Source: UBA11524 sp964391995
GTDB lineage: Bacteria > Bacillota > Clostridia > Christensenellales > Aristaeellaceae
NCBI GenBank assembly: GCA_964391995.1
Contig: CAYMOM010000090.1
Span: 1-8,108, forward strand
Length of the DNA stretch: 8,108 nucleotides
Direction: 5' to 3'
Under the pieces are notes generated by a model, which worked only from the letters and a program-made list of their open reading frames with translations, was not told the origin of the DNA and did no database searches. Shown in pieces: positions 1 to 6,351 of this stretch. The number at the start of each line of letters is the position of its first letter. Position 1 is the first letter of the stretch. The position numbers and the translations under genes were made by a program.

Positions 1-236
1 CCACGGACAAGGTGTTCATTACCGAAATCAACACCATTCCCGGCTCCCTGGCCTTTTACCTGTGGGAAAACGCCGGCGTGAAGTACGCCACCCTGATTGA
101 CCGCATGGTGGACTGCGCTATCCGCGCCCATGAGGACAAAAACGCCCGGAATTACGCCTATACTTCCGACATTTTGAAGAGCGTCAGCCTGGGCGGTACC
201 AAGGGCGCCAAGGGCAGCAAGGGCGCCAAGCTGTAA
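1..236 (+). CDS. ddl: D-alanine--D-alanine ligase, C-terminal fragment (5' end outside window)
   Basis: This is the tail of the cytoplasmic ATP-grasp ligase that joins two D-alanines for peptidoglycan precursors. About 78 residues are visible, in the frame starting at base 3. The motif TEINTIPGSLAFYLWE matches the end of the ATP-grasp domain of Ddl enzymes of the Firmicutes type. Its Glu and Asn are the conserved Mg-binding pair of the family, and the following IPGS loop contacts substrate. The first part of the protein lies upstream of the window. The last residues are odd: after SVSLGG there is a lysine-rich run of Gly-X-Lys triplets (TKGAKGSKGAKL) encoded by near-identical 9-base units, outside the catalytic core. 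The gene ends at TAA 234-236. A good ribosome binding site for the next small reading frame follows at once, so it may share a transcript with the genes downstream. The family call is firm. A related ATP-grasp ligase is possible but less likely. Confidence 0.85.
   Translation, partial: TDKVFITEINTIPGSLAFYLWENAGVKYATLIDRMVDCAIRAHEDKNARNYAYTSDILKSVSLGGTKGAKGSKGAKL
192..230 (+). repeat. 9-base tandem repeat coding a Gly-X-Lys tail of Ddl
   Basis: Three units, AAGGGCGCC, AAGGGCAGC and AAGGGCGCC (201-227), lie head to tail with a final AAG. A more diverged unit, GGCGGTACC, precedes them at 192-200. They are in frame with ddl and give repeated Gly-X-Lys triplets just before the stop codon. The first and third units are identical and the second differs at two bases, which suggests recent duplication or slippage. 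A positively charged flexible tail is the only effect I can infer. Confidence 0.7.
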
Positions 237-239
237 CAC

Positions 240-244
240 GGAGG
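240..244 (+). promoter_or_regulatory. Ribosome binding site for the small reading frame before dxs
   Basis: GGAGG lies 6 bases before the ATG at 251, just after the ddl stop codon. Placement and match are as good as at the confirmed genes in this window. This is the main reason to believe that translation starts at 251 although the reading frame is short. Confidence 0.6.
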
Positions 245-250
245 AAGCGC

Positions 251-399
251 ATGGAGCATCGCAGAAGAAGCTGCCGGGCCATCCGGCACTTTTCCGCCTG
301 GTTCATGCTGTTTTCTGCCTGGGATACGGCGCCGGTGCTGCGGTGATTGCCCTGATGGGTGGAGAGCATCGGCGGATGAGGAGGAAAGGATGCACCTGA
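251..399 (+). pseudogene. Small single-pass membrane protein gene, apparently frameshifted
   Basis: I do not recognise the family. From ATG 251, behind a strong ribosome binding site, the frame reads a basic start (MEHRRRSCRAIRH) and then FSAWFMLFSAW, and stops at TGA 344-346 after 31 residues. The -1 frame is open across the whole stretch and, from about base 310, reads a hydrophobic run (CLGYGAGAAVIALM) followed by GGEHRRMRRKG, stopping at TGA 397-399. Adding one T to the TTTT run at 311-314 joins the two parts into about 50 residues: a basic N terminus, a membrane helix of about 20 residues starting at AWFML, and a basic end. The joined frame would overlap the dxs start by 10 bases, like the dxs-tlyA overlap. 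No standard slippery heptamer is present, so a deletion or a homopolymer sequencing error is likelier than programmed frameshifting. If the frame is genuinely short, the product is only the 31-residue peptide at 251-346. Confidence 0.45.
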
Positions 400-2267
400 A
401 GGATGTGAAGGCTCCGGCAGACTTGAAGGGCTTGTCCTACGAGGAGCTGTACGCCCTGGCGGCGGAAATACGCGAGGAGCTGGTGACCACCGTGGCCCAG
501 CGGGGCGGACACCTGGCCTCCAACCTAGGGGTGGTGGAGCTGACCATGGCCCTTCACCGCGTGTTTGACCTGCCCAAGGATAAACTGGTGTTTGATGTGG
601 GGCATCAAAGCTATGTGCACAAGCTGCTGACGGGCCGATATGCCCTCTTCCACACCCTGCGCAGCTTTGGAGGCATTTCCGGCTTCCCAAAACGGAGCGA
701 AAGCGAGTATGACATATTTGAAACAGGGCATTCCTCCACGGCCATTTCTGCGGCCCTGGGGCTGGCCCGGGCCAGGGATTACCAGGGAGAGCACCACGCG
801 GTCATCGCCCTGGTGGGTGACGGCGCCCTGACCGGCGGCATGTGCTATGAGGCCCTGAACGATGCCGGCAATGCCAATACCAAGCTGATTGTGATTCTTA
901 ACGACAACGAAATGTCCATTGCACCCAATGTGGGTGCCCTGTCACGGTATTTGACGGATATCCGGGTCAGCAAAGGGTGGACAAGCACCAAGAAGAAGGT
1001 CAAGTTCCGGCTGAACAGCATTCCGCTGATCGGCAAGCCGGTGTACCGGTGCATCAACTGGGCGAAGGACTCGCTGAAATCCCTGCTGGTGAAGGAGGAC
1101 GGCTTCTTTACTGCACTGGGTTTCCACTACTTTGGGCCTATTGACGGTCACGACCTGAAAAGCATGGAGCGCACCCTGCGCCTGGCCAGGGATTTCGACG
1201 GCCCGGCGGTGATCCATGTGCTGACCCGAAAGGGATACGGCTATGACAAGGCGGAGGAACGCCCTGAGTTTTTCCACGGCACGCCGCCTTTCTATGTGGA
1301 AACAGGCGACCTGCGCAAAGCATCCGCCCTGCCGTCCTTTGGCAAAACAGCCGCCCTGGAGCTGGCGGACATGGCAAAAACCGACAGGCGCATTGTGACC
1401 ATTACTGCCGCCATGCCCAGCGGCACGGGCTTGAATGCCTTTCAGCAGGCATTCCCCGACAGGATGCTGGATGTGGGCATTGCGGAGGAGCATGCGGTGA
1501 CCATGGCTGCAGGCATGGCGGCTGGGGGCATGAAGCCGTATTTCGCGGTGTATGCCACCTTTTTTCAGCGCAGCTATGATCAGACCATTCACGATGTATG
1601 CATGCAGCGCCTGCCGGTGACCTTTCTGCTGGACAGGGCCGGCCTGGTGGGGGAGGACGGCGCCACCCATCATGGCGTGTACGACCTGGCTGCCCTTCTG
1701 CCTGTGCCCAACATGACGGTGCTGGCACCCCGCGACCTGACGGAGCTTCGCGCTATGGTGCGCTGGACCCAGCACCACAACGCACCCTGTGCCATTCGCT
1801 ATGGCAGGAACAGCATTGACCTGAGCGAGGAGTATCCCTATGCAGGCTTTGTACCGGGCCAGTGGGAAACTCTTGAACAGGGGGAAGACTGTGCGCTGCT
1901 GGCGGTTGGCTCCATGGTGGCGGAGGCATTGCAGGCCCGAAAGGAGCTGGCGCGGAACGGCATCCGGGCTGCGGTGGTCAGCTGCTCCACCGTGAAACCG
2001 CTGGATGAAGCCTTCCTGCGCAGCCTGAAGGACAAGCCCATCGTCACCATGGAGGAGCATGTGCTCATCGGCGGGTTTGGCAGCGCTGTCAGCGCCTTCT
2101 GCGTGGCGGAGGAAATGCCTGGGCCGGTTGTGTCCTTTGGCATTGCGGATACCTTTGTGCAGCACGGCCGGCGGGATCAGCTGATGAAATACCTGGGCCT
2201 GGAGCCAAAGCAGATGGCAGCCCGGATTGTCAATGTACTGAAAAACAGAGGGAAAAAGCATGAGTGA
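390..2267 (+). CDS. dxs: 1-deoxy-D-xylulose-5-phosphate synthase
   Basis: This cytoplasmic thiamine-diphosphate enzyme condenses pyruvate with glyceraldehyde 3-phosphate to give DXP, the first step of the MEP isoprenoid pathway and a precursor of thiamine and pyridoxal. The 625 residues match the usual length of about 620. Visible motifs in order are HLASNLG (41-47), GHQ (71-73), the ThDP/Mg motif GDGALTGG (143-150) with its downstream Asn in EALNDAG, IAEEHAVT (364-371) with E366 as the expected catalytic Glu, FQRSYDQ (392-398), and DRAGLVGEDGATHHG (415-429), the pyrimidine-domain signature. The C-terminal transketolase-like domain follows (about 490-615). The start is well set: GAGGAGG at 378-384 lies 5 bases before the ATG. 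The 3' end overlaps tlyA by 8 bases, implying translational coupling. No key residue is missing. Regulation cannot be read here because no clear promoter lies directly upstream. Confidence 0.98.
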   Translation: MHLKDVKAPADLKGLSYEELYALAAEIREELVTTVAQRGGHLASNLGVVELTMALHRVFDLPKDKLVFDVGHQSYVHKLLTGRYALFHTLRSFGGISGFPKRSESEYDIFETGHSSTAISAALGLARARDYQGEHHAVIALVGDGALTGGMCYEALNDAGNANTKLIVILNDNEMSIAPNVGALSRYLTDIRVSKGWTSTKKKVKFRLNSIPLIGKPVYRCINWAKDSLKSLLVKEDGFFTALGFHYFGPIDGHDLKSMERTLRLARDFDGPAVIHVLTRKGYGYDKAEERPEFFHGTPPFYVETGDLRKASALPSFGKTAALELADMAKTDRRIVTITAAMPSGTGLNAFQQAFPDRMLDVGIAEEHAVTMAAGMAAGGMKPYFAVYATFFQRSYDQTIHDVCMQRLPVTFLLDRAGLVGEDGATHHGVYDLAALLPVPNMTVLAPRDLTELRAMVRWTQHHNAPCAIRYGRNSIDLSEEYPYAGFVPGQWETLEQGEDCALLAVGSMVAEALQARKELARNGIRAAVVSCSTVKPLDEAFLRSLKDKPIVTMEEHVLIGGFGSAVSAFCVAEEMPGPVVSFGIADTFVQHGRRDQLMKYLGLEPKQMAARIVNVLKNRGKKHE

Positions 2268-3072
2268 GAAAATGCGTGCAGATGTGGCGCTGGTCAGCCG
2301 CGGCCTGTGCGAAAGCCGGGAGAAGGCGCAGGCCAGCATCATGGCAGGCCTGGCCTACATTGGCGAGCGGAAGATAATGAAGGCCAGCGAAACCGTGAAG
2401 CCGGAGGACGAGTTGATCCTCCGGGGTGCGGCGCACCAGTTTGTCAGCCGGGGAGGACTGAAGCTGGAAAAGGCCATCAAGTCCTTTCAGGCGGATCTGA
2501 CGGGAAAGGTCTGCATGGATATTGGCGCTGCCACCGGCGGTTTTACAGATGTTTGCCTGCGCAGCGGCGCCAGCCATGTGTATGCCATCGATGTGGGCTA
2601 TGGCCAGTTTGACTGGAAGCTGCGCAATGATGAGCGGGTCACCGTGATGGAGCGCACCAATGCCCGCTACCTGACGCCGGAGCAGGTTCCCCTGCACCCC
2701 ACGGTGACGGTGATGGATGTGAGCTTTATTTCCATCAAGCTGATTCTGCCTGTGGCTGCCCGGCTGATGGGTGATGAGGGCGTGTTCTACACCCTGATCA
2801 AGCCCCAGTTTGAGGCCGGGAAGGACAGGGTGGGCAAAAAAGGCGTTGTGCGTGATGCACAGGTGCATGAAGATGTGCTGCAGAGCATTGTGGATTTTGC
2901 GCCCAGCTTTGGCTGGCAGGTGCAGGCCCTGGACTATTCACCCATCACCGGCCCGGAGGGAAACATTGAATTCCTGGCGAAGATAACCCAAAAGACCAGC
3001 GAAGAAGAGCCTTGCACCCGGGAGATGATTGCCGACCTGGTGGCAAAGGCTCATCAGGCCATGAAAAAATAA
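2260..3072 (+). CDS. tlyA: TlyA family rRNA (cytidine-2'-O)-methyltransferase
   Basis: TlyA proteins are SAM-dependent 2'-O-methyltransferases of 23S rRNA, and in some forms also 16S rRNA; older annotations call them hemolysin A. The 270 residues match the family's usual length of about 270. An N-terminal S4-type RNA-binding domain (about 5-60) precedes the SRGGLKLEKA linker motif (63-72). The FtsJ-like Rossmann domain has SAM motif I DIGAATGGFTD (87-97), VMDVSFISI (151-159) and KPQFE (181-185). K68, D153, K181 and E237 are spaced as the K-D-K-E catalytic tetrad of FtsJ-type enzymes; this assignment rests on position and motif, not on an alignment. The ATG lies inside the end of dxs with GAGGG upstream, so the two are probably co-translated. 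The dxs-tlyA-(nadK)-argR-recN order is typical of Clostridia and supports the assignment. Which rRNA sites are modified cannot be decided from sequence alone. Confidence 0.95.
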   Translation: MSEKMRADVALVSRGLCESREKAQASIMAGLAYIGERKIMKASETVKPEDELILRGAAHQFVSRGGLKLEKAIKSFQADLTGKVCMDIGAATGGFTDVCLRSGASHVYAIDVGYGQFDWKLRNDERVTVMERTNARYLTPEQVPLHPTVTVMDVSFISIKLILPVAARLMGDEGVFYTLIKPQFEAGKDRVGKKGVVRDAQVHEDVLQSIVDFAPSFGWQVQALDYSPITGPEGNIEFLAKITQKTSEEEPCTREMIADLVAKAHQAMKK

Positions 3073-3092
3073 ACGGCGAATACTGTATATAC

Positions 3093-3121
3093 TTGAATGA
3101 ATATTCATTTTGTGATATACT
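3093..3121 (+). promoter_or_regulatory. Sigma-70/SigA-type promoter for nadK-argR-recN
   Basis: The 77-base gap between tlyA and nadK is AT-rich, unlike the coding regions. TTGAAT (3093-3098) matches four of six bases of the -35 consensus. TATACT (3116-3121) matches five of six of the -10 and has a TG one base upstream (3113-3114), giving an extended -10. The spacer is exactly 17 bases. A transcript would start near 3128, leaving a leader of about 22 bases that carries the ribosome binding site GAGAGGGGAG before ATG 3150. No terminator is visible after tlyA, so read-through from dxs-tlyA is also possible. Confidence 0.75.
3094..3107 (+). promoter_or_regulatory. ARG box: probable ArgR operator
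   Basis: TGAATGAATATTCA reads TGAAT-GAAT-ATTCA, which fits the 14-base ArgR operator consensus TGAAT-WWWW-ATTCA at every position except one G in the A/T centre. The flanking T-rich bases fit too. A perfect 14-base palindrome, AATGAATATTCATT (3096-3109), overlaps it with its centre shifted two bases. The box covers nearly all of the -35 and the start of the spacer, where a bound repressor would block RNA polymerase. argR itself lies 0.9 kb downstream in the likely transcript, as expected for autoregulation. ArgR boxes often come in pairs, and I find only one here. Confidence 0.7.
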
Positions 3122-3149
3122 TTCCCTGCATATACGAGAGGGGAGCAAT

Positions 3150-3986
3150 ATGGAGCGAATCGGGCTGATGGTACACTGCAGGCGGGCGGATGCCATGGCC
3201 TGCGCAGCCAAGGCGGCGCTGTTTCTTCGGGAACAGGGCGTTCAGGTGCAGGCCGAAGACGATGCAGCTGAACGGCTGGAGGGTGTTCTGCCTTTTTCTC
3301 GGGCGGAAACGGCACCGGACATGGTTCTCACCCTGGGCGGCGATGGCACGCTGCTGCGGGGTGCCCAGGCTGCTATCCGCTGGGATGTGCCCCTGCTGGG
3401 CATCAACCTGGGGCGGGTAGGCTTTCTGGCGGAAGAGGAGCCGGAGAATGTGAACGATGTACTCCATGCTTTGCTGGAAGGCAGCTTCACCCAGGAGGAA
3501 AGGCCGCTGCTTCAGGTAACATCCGGCGGCGAAAGCTGGCTGGCCCTGAACGATGCGGTCATCAGCCGGGGCGGGTATGCCAGGCTGATCACCCTGGATG
3601 CCATGGTGGATGGCGAGCGGGCCGGGCGCTATGTGGCCGATGGCCTGGTGGTTGCCACGCCCACAGGCTCCACGGGGTATTCCCTTTCCGCCGGCGGGCC
3701 TATTGTTTCACCCCATGTGGATGCCATGATTCTCACCCCCATCTGCGCCCACAGCCTGCAGCACAGGCCCTGCGTGGTGCCGGGCCGGGCGGAAATCTGC
3801 CTGCAGCTGGGCACCGATGCCGAGCAGCACGCCTGCCTGGAGATTGACGGGCAAAGCTGCGCATCCCTGGCGGCAGGCAGCCGGGTGTGCATCCGCCAGG
3901 CGGAAAAGCGCATCCGCCTGATCCGCACCCAGCCGGCACGGTTTTTCCAGCTGGTTCGGGACAAGCTGACCGAATGGAGCCGATAA
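3150..3986 (+). CDS. nadK: NAD kinase (ATP-dependent, NADP-forming)
   Basis: NadK phosphorylates NAD+ to NADP+ in the cytoplasm and is the only route to NADP in most bacteria. The 278 residues fit the bacterial family (about 260-300). Motifs in order are the nucleotide-binding GGDGT (63-67), GINLGRVGFLAE (84-95), LNDAVI (133-138), the family signature TPTGSTGYSLSAGGPIV (171-187), ICAHSL (198-203) and DGQ (233-235). I chose ATG 3150 because GAGAGGGGAG lies just upstream, the protein then begins ERIGLMVHC as family members do, and the promoter lies before it. The open frame reaches back to an ATG at 3012, but that start overlaps tlyA, lacks a ribosome binding site and lies upstream of the promoter. 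argR follows 25 bases downstream, so the two are probably one operon. The ARG box in the promoter suggests that NADP supply responds to arginine; that is inference. Confidence 0.96.
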   Translation: MERIGLMVHCRRADAMACAAKAALFLREQGVQVQAEDDAAERLEGVLPFSRAETAPDMVLTLGGDGTLLRGAQAAIRWDVPLLGINLGRVGFLAEEEPENVNDVLHALLEGSFTQEERPLLQVTSGGESWLALNDAVISRGGYARLITLDAMVDGERAGRYVADGLVVATPTGSTGYSLSAGGPIVSPHVDAMILTPICAHSLQHRPCVVPGRAEICLQLGTDAEQHACLEIDGQSCASLAAGSRVCIRQAEKRIRLIRTQPARFFQLVRDKLTEWSR

Positions 3987-4011
3987 CACCATAAAGAAGG
4001 AGTATGCACGC

Positions 4012-4461
4012 ATGAAATCTGTCCGACAGGTGGCTATCCTGGATATTATCGAAAAGCAGAGCATTGAAACCCAGGAGGAGCTGGCTGAGGCACTCCGTGC
4101 CCGGGGTATTCAGGTGACCCAGGCCACCGTTTCCAGAGATATTAAGGAACTGCGCCTTCTGAAGGTGCTTTCCGCCAACGGCACATACAAATACGCCACC
4201 GCCGACAAGGCCGAAAACGGCATGAACGACCGCTTTATCCGCATGCTGGCTGAATCTCTGCTCAGCGTGGCCTGCTCCAACAACCTGGTGGTGGTGAAAA
4301 CCCTTTCCGGTTCCGCCAACATGGCTGCTGAAGCACTGGACAGCATGCACTGGCCGGAAATTCTCGGTTCCCTGGCGGGGGACAACACCATCCTGCTGGT
4401 GGCCCGCACCAACGAGGATGCGCCTGCGGTGGCGGAGCGTATCAGGGACATGATGAAGTGA
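4012..4461 (+). CDS. argR: Arginine repressor (ArgR/AhrC family)
   Basis: ArgR is a hexameric regulator that binds ARG boxes when loaded with arginine, repressing arginine synthesis and, in Bacillus-type AhrC, activating catabolism. The 149 residues match the family length of about 150. The N-terminal winged helix-turn-helix spans about 3-63 and contains the recognition helix region TQATVSRDIKEL (36-47). The C-terminal oligomerisation and arginine-binding domain has LSGSANMAAEALD (98-110) and GSLAGDNTILLV (119-130). Its GDN takes the place of the GDD seen in E. coli ArgR; D124 is kept, so arginine binding is probably intact. AAGAAGGAG (3994-4002) lies 9 bases before the ATG. It follows nadK and precedes recN by 25 bases each. 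The same argR-recN adjacency is well known from Bacillus and Clostridium. Confidence 0.97.
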   Translation: MKSVRQVAILDIIEKQSIETQEELAEALRARGIQVTQATVSRDIKELRLLKVLSANGTYKYATADKAENGMNDRFIRMLAESLLSVACSNNLVVVKTLSGSANMAAEALDSMHWPEILGSLAGDNTILLVARTNEDAPAVAERIRDMMK

Positions 4462-4486
4462 AACCTGCCAAAGGAGCGAAGGAACA

Positions 4487-6193
4487 ATGATCCTTTCCAT
4501 GAGGATGCACCACATTGCCCTCATTGAGGAGCTGACCATGGACTTTGCCGCCGGCCTGCATGTGATGACCGGCGAAACCGGTGCGGGCAAATCCATTGTG
4601 GTGGATGCGGTGAACCTGGTGCTGGGCGGCCGGGCCGACAGGGACTTGATCCGCACCGGCACGGATAAGGCCTGGGTGGAGGCTGTTTTCGATGCGAAAG
4701 GCAACGAGCAGGTGGCGGCGTTTCTCTCCAGCCAGGAGATTGACTGGGAAGGCGGCCTGGTGACCCTGTATCGGGAGATCACCCGCAGCGGGCGGAACCT
4801 GTGCCGTATCTGCGGTGTGGTGATGCCTGTGGCTGCTTTGAAGGAGCTGGCGGCGCTTTTGATGGATGTGCACGGCCAGCACGAGGGACAGTTTTTGATG
4901 GATCCCAAGCGCCACCTGAGCTTTCTGGACGACAGCGGCGATGAGGCCTACCGGGCGCTGCTGGCCCAGGTGGAAGCAGCCTGCCAGGCCTTTATGGTCA
5001 ATCACCGGCAATATGCCCGGCTGGTGAAGGAAAACCAGCAGAAGACCTTCCGCATGGAAACGCTGAAAAAATCCCTGGATGAACTGAAGAAAGCCAAGCT
5101 GAAGGCCGGCGAGGAGGAAGAGCTGACCCGGGAAAAGGAGCGCTTCCGCCACGCGGAGAAGATTGCTGCTGCGGTACAGCTGGCCCATGGCACCATTTCT
5201 GCCGGGGAGGACGGGGAATCGCTGCTGACCAAGCTGAAGGCTGCATCCGGCGCACTGAACGGTCTATCTGGGCTGGGGGAACCATACAGGAGCCTGGCGG
5301 GCCGGTGCGAATCCGCCTATTACGAGCTGGAGGAAATCGGCTACGAACTGGCGGACATGCTGGAAAATGGCGAGTTTGACCCGGCGCGAGCCGACTATGT
5401 GGAAACCAGGCTGGATCTGATCCGCCGGCTGGAGCGCAAGTATGGCGAGAACATACCAGCCATCCTGGCGGAACAGGAGAAGATGCAGGAGGAGTACGAC
5501 AACTACGCCTCCATGGATCAGCAGGTGGCGGCCCTGGGTGCCGAGCACAAGCGGCTGCTGGCGGCCTATCGGGGCCTTGCCCGGCAGCTGACCGATGCCC
5601 GAAAGGCCCTGGCGGCTGCATTTGAAAAGAAAATGATGGCCCAGCTGGCTGACCTGGGCATGGAGAAAACTGTTTTTTGCGTGGCCTTTGCTCCCAGACC
5701 CGAGGGCAAGCAGCCCATGCCACAGCCCACCGGGGACGACAGCGTGGAATTCATGATCTCCCCCAACCCTGGCGAGCCCATGAAGCCGCTTTCCAAAATC
5801 GCTTCCGGCGGCGAACTTTCCAGGCTGATGCTGGCTATCAAGTCCCTGGAGGCGGAGCATGGCGGCGTGGGCTGCATGGTGTTTGATGAGATTGACACCG
5901 GCATCAGCGGGCATATGGCCCAGGTGGTGGCGGAGAAAATGACCCTGATTGCCCGGGCCCGCCAGGTGATCTGCGTAACCCATCTGCCCCAGATTGCCGC
6001 CATGGCAGACCATCAGTTTCTGGTGGAGAAGCGGGTGGAGCAGGGGAGAACCAACACCTCTGTGCGGATGCTGACCAGGGAGGAACGCATTGGCGAGGTG
6101 GCCCGGATGATGGGCGGCGCCGATGGCAGCCAGGACAGCGCCCGTTCCCATGCCGCCCTGATGCTGGAGCAGGCGGCGAAAATCCGTGCATGA
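4487..6193 (+). CDS. recN: DNA repair protein RecN (SMC-like ATPase)
   Basis: RecN is an SMC-related ATPase recruited early to DNA double-strand breaks, acting with RecA on the nucleoid. The 568 residues match the family (about 550-570). The N-terminal half ATPase has Walker A GETGAGKS (29-36) and the VHGQHEGQF Q-loop region (128-136). A charged, helix-rich coiled-coil segment rich in Lys, Glu and Leu runs from about 155 to 390 with a hinge-like break near 235-270. The C-terminal half ATPase has the ABC signature ASGGELSRLMLA (439-450), Walker B CMVFDEIDTG (463-472) with D467 and E468, and the switch His in VTHLPQIAA (497-505). AAAGGAG (4470-4476) lies 10 bases before the ATG. It is probably the last gene of the nadK-argR-recN transcript. 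In Bacillus recN is SOS-controlled, but I see no LexA-type site in the 25 bases before this gene. Confidence 0.98.
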   Translation: MILSMRMHHIALIEELTMDFAAGLHVMTGETGAGKSIVVDAVNLVLGGRADRDLIRTGTDKAWVEAVFDAKGNEQVAAFLSSQEIDWEGGLVTLYREITRSGRNLCRICGVVMPVAALKELAALLMDVHGQHEGQFLMDPKRHLSFLDDSGDEAYRALLAQVEAACQAFMVNHRQYARLVKENQQKTFRMETLKKSLDELKKAKLKAGEEEELTREKERFRHAEKIAAAVQLAHGTISAGEDGESLLTKLKAASGALNGLSGLGEPYRSLAGRCESAYYELEEIGYELADMLENGEFDPARADYVETRLDLIRRLERKYGENIPAILAEQEKMQEEYDNYASMDQQVAALGAEHKRLLAAYRGLARQLTDARKALAAAFEKKMMAQLADLGMEKTVFCVAFAPRPEGKQPMPQPTGDDSVEFMISPNPGEPMKPLSKIASGGELSRLMLAIKSLEAEHGGVGCMVFDEIDTGISGHMAQVVAEKMTLIARARQVICVTHLPQIAAMADHQFLVEKRVEQGRTNTSVRMLTREERIGEVARMMGGADGSQDSARSHAALMLEQAAKIRA

Positions 6194-6241
6194 TTTCCCC
6201 AGAATGACAAAAAATAAACTAGCTTTCCCTTTGCAGAAAGT

Positions 6242-6270
6242 GTGCAGAACCCGTAAAAGTATGATATAAT
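6242..6270 (+). promoter_or_regulatory. Promoter for rnfC-rnfD with consensus extended -10
   Basis: TATAAT (6265-6270) is a perfect -10, with TG one base upstream (6262-6263). At 17 bases spacing the -35 would be GTGCAG (6242-6247), a weak match, so the extended -10 probably carries most of the activity. A transcript would begin near 6277. The leader of about 75 bases before the GTG start holds a possible small hairpin. The segment is AT-rich compared with the flanking genes. Confidence 0.7.
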
Positions 6271-6281
6271 GGATGCGTGTA

Positions 6282-6308
6282 GCGTGCCGGCGTATTTGCT
6301 GCGCACGC
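6282..6308 (+). other. Possible hairpin in the rnfC leader
   Basis: GCGTGC (6282-6287) and GCACGC (6303-6308) are perfect inverted repeats with a 15-base loop between them. The stem would form a few bases after the predicted transcript start. No U-run follows, so it is not an intrinsic terminator. It may be chance in GC-rich sequence, or may protect or regulate the mRNA 5' end. Confidence 0.25.
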
Positions 6309-6332
6309 GATGAAGGCTGATATTCAAATCGT

Positions 6333-6341
6333 GGAAGGGGG
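6333..6341 (+). promoter_or_regulatory. Ribosome binding site that sets the rnfC start
   Basis: GGAAGGGGG lies 10 bases before GTG 6352. The other in-frame starts fit less well: ATG 6310 has no purine-rich site before it, and ATG 6367 lies 25 bases from this site. The spacing to GTG is slightly long but acceptable. Confidence 0.6.
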
Positions 6342-6351
6342 ACCTGTACCC

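Noticed and set aside
308..316. Programmed -1 frameshift site in the small gene before dxs
   Set aside because: CTG TTT TCT is not an X XXY YYZ heptamer, and slipping back by one base would mispair in the first codon position. An indel or sequencing error explains it better, though recoding is not excluded.
942..2342. Long open frame on the minus strand opposite dxs (about 466 codons)
   Set aside because: It is a shadow of the GC-rich codon bias of dxs. It shows no recognisable motif and has an odd His/Gln-rich composition, and the + strand gene is certain.
3012..3149. Upstream extension of nadK to the ATG at 3012
   Set aside because: It would overlap tlyA by 61 bases, has no ribosome binding site, and would be translated from DNA upstream of the predicted promoter. 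The extra residues do not resemble an NAD kinase N terminus.
3733..4908. Minus-strand open frame across nadK, argR and recN (about 391 codons)
   Set aside because: It crosses three recognised genes and their spacers, with no family motif. It is a codon-bias artefact.
6223..6240. CTTTC/GAAAG inverted repeat after recN as a terminator
   Set aside because: The stem is only 5 base pairs, AT-containing, and is not followed by a T-run. I find no convincing intrinsic terminator after recN.
6311..6326. Second ARG-box-like site before rnfC (TGAAG...ATTCA)
   Set aside because: The half-sites are 6 bases apart rather than 4 and one is imperfect. It also lies downstream of the -10, within the leader.
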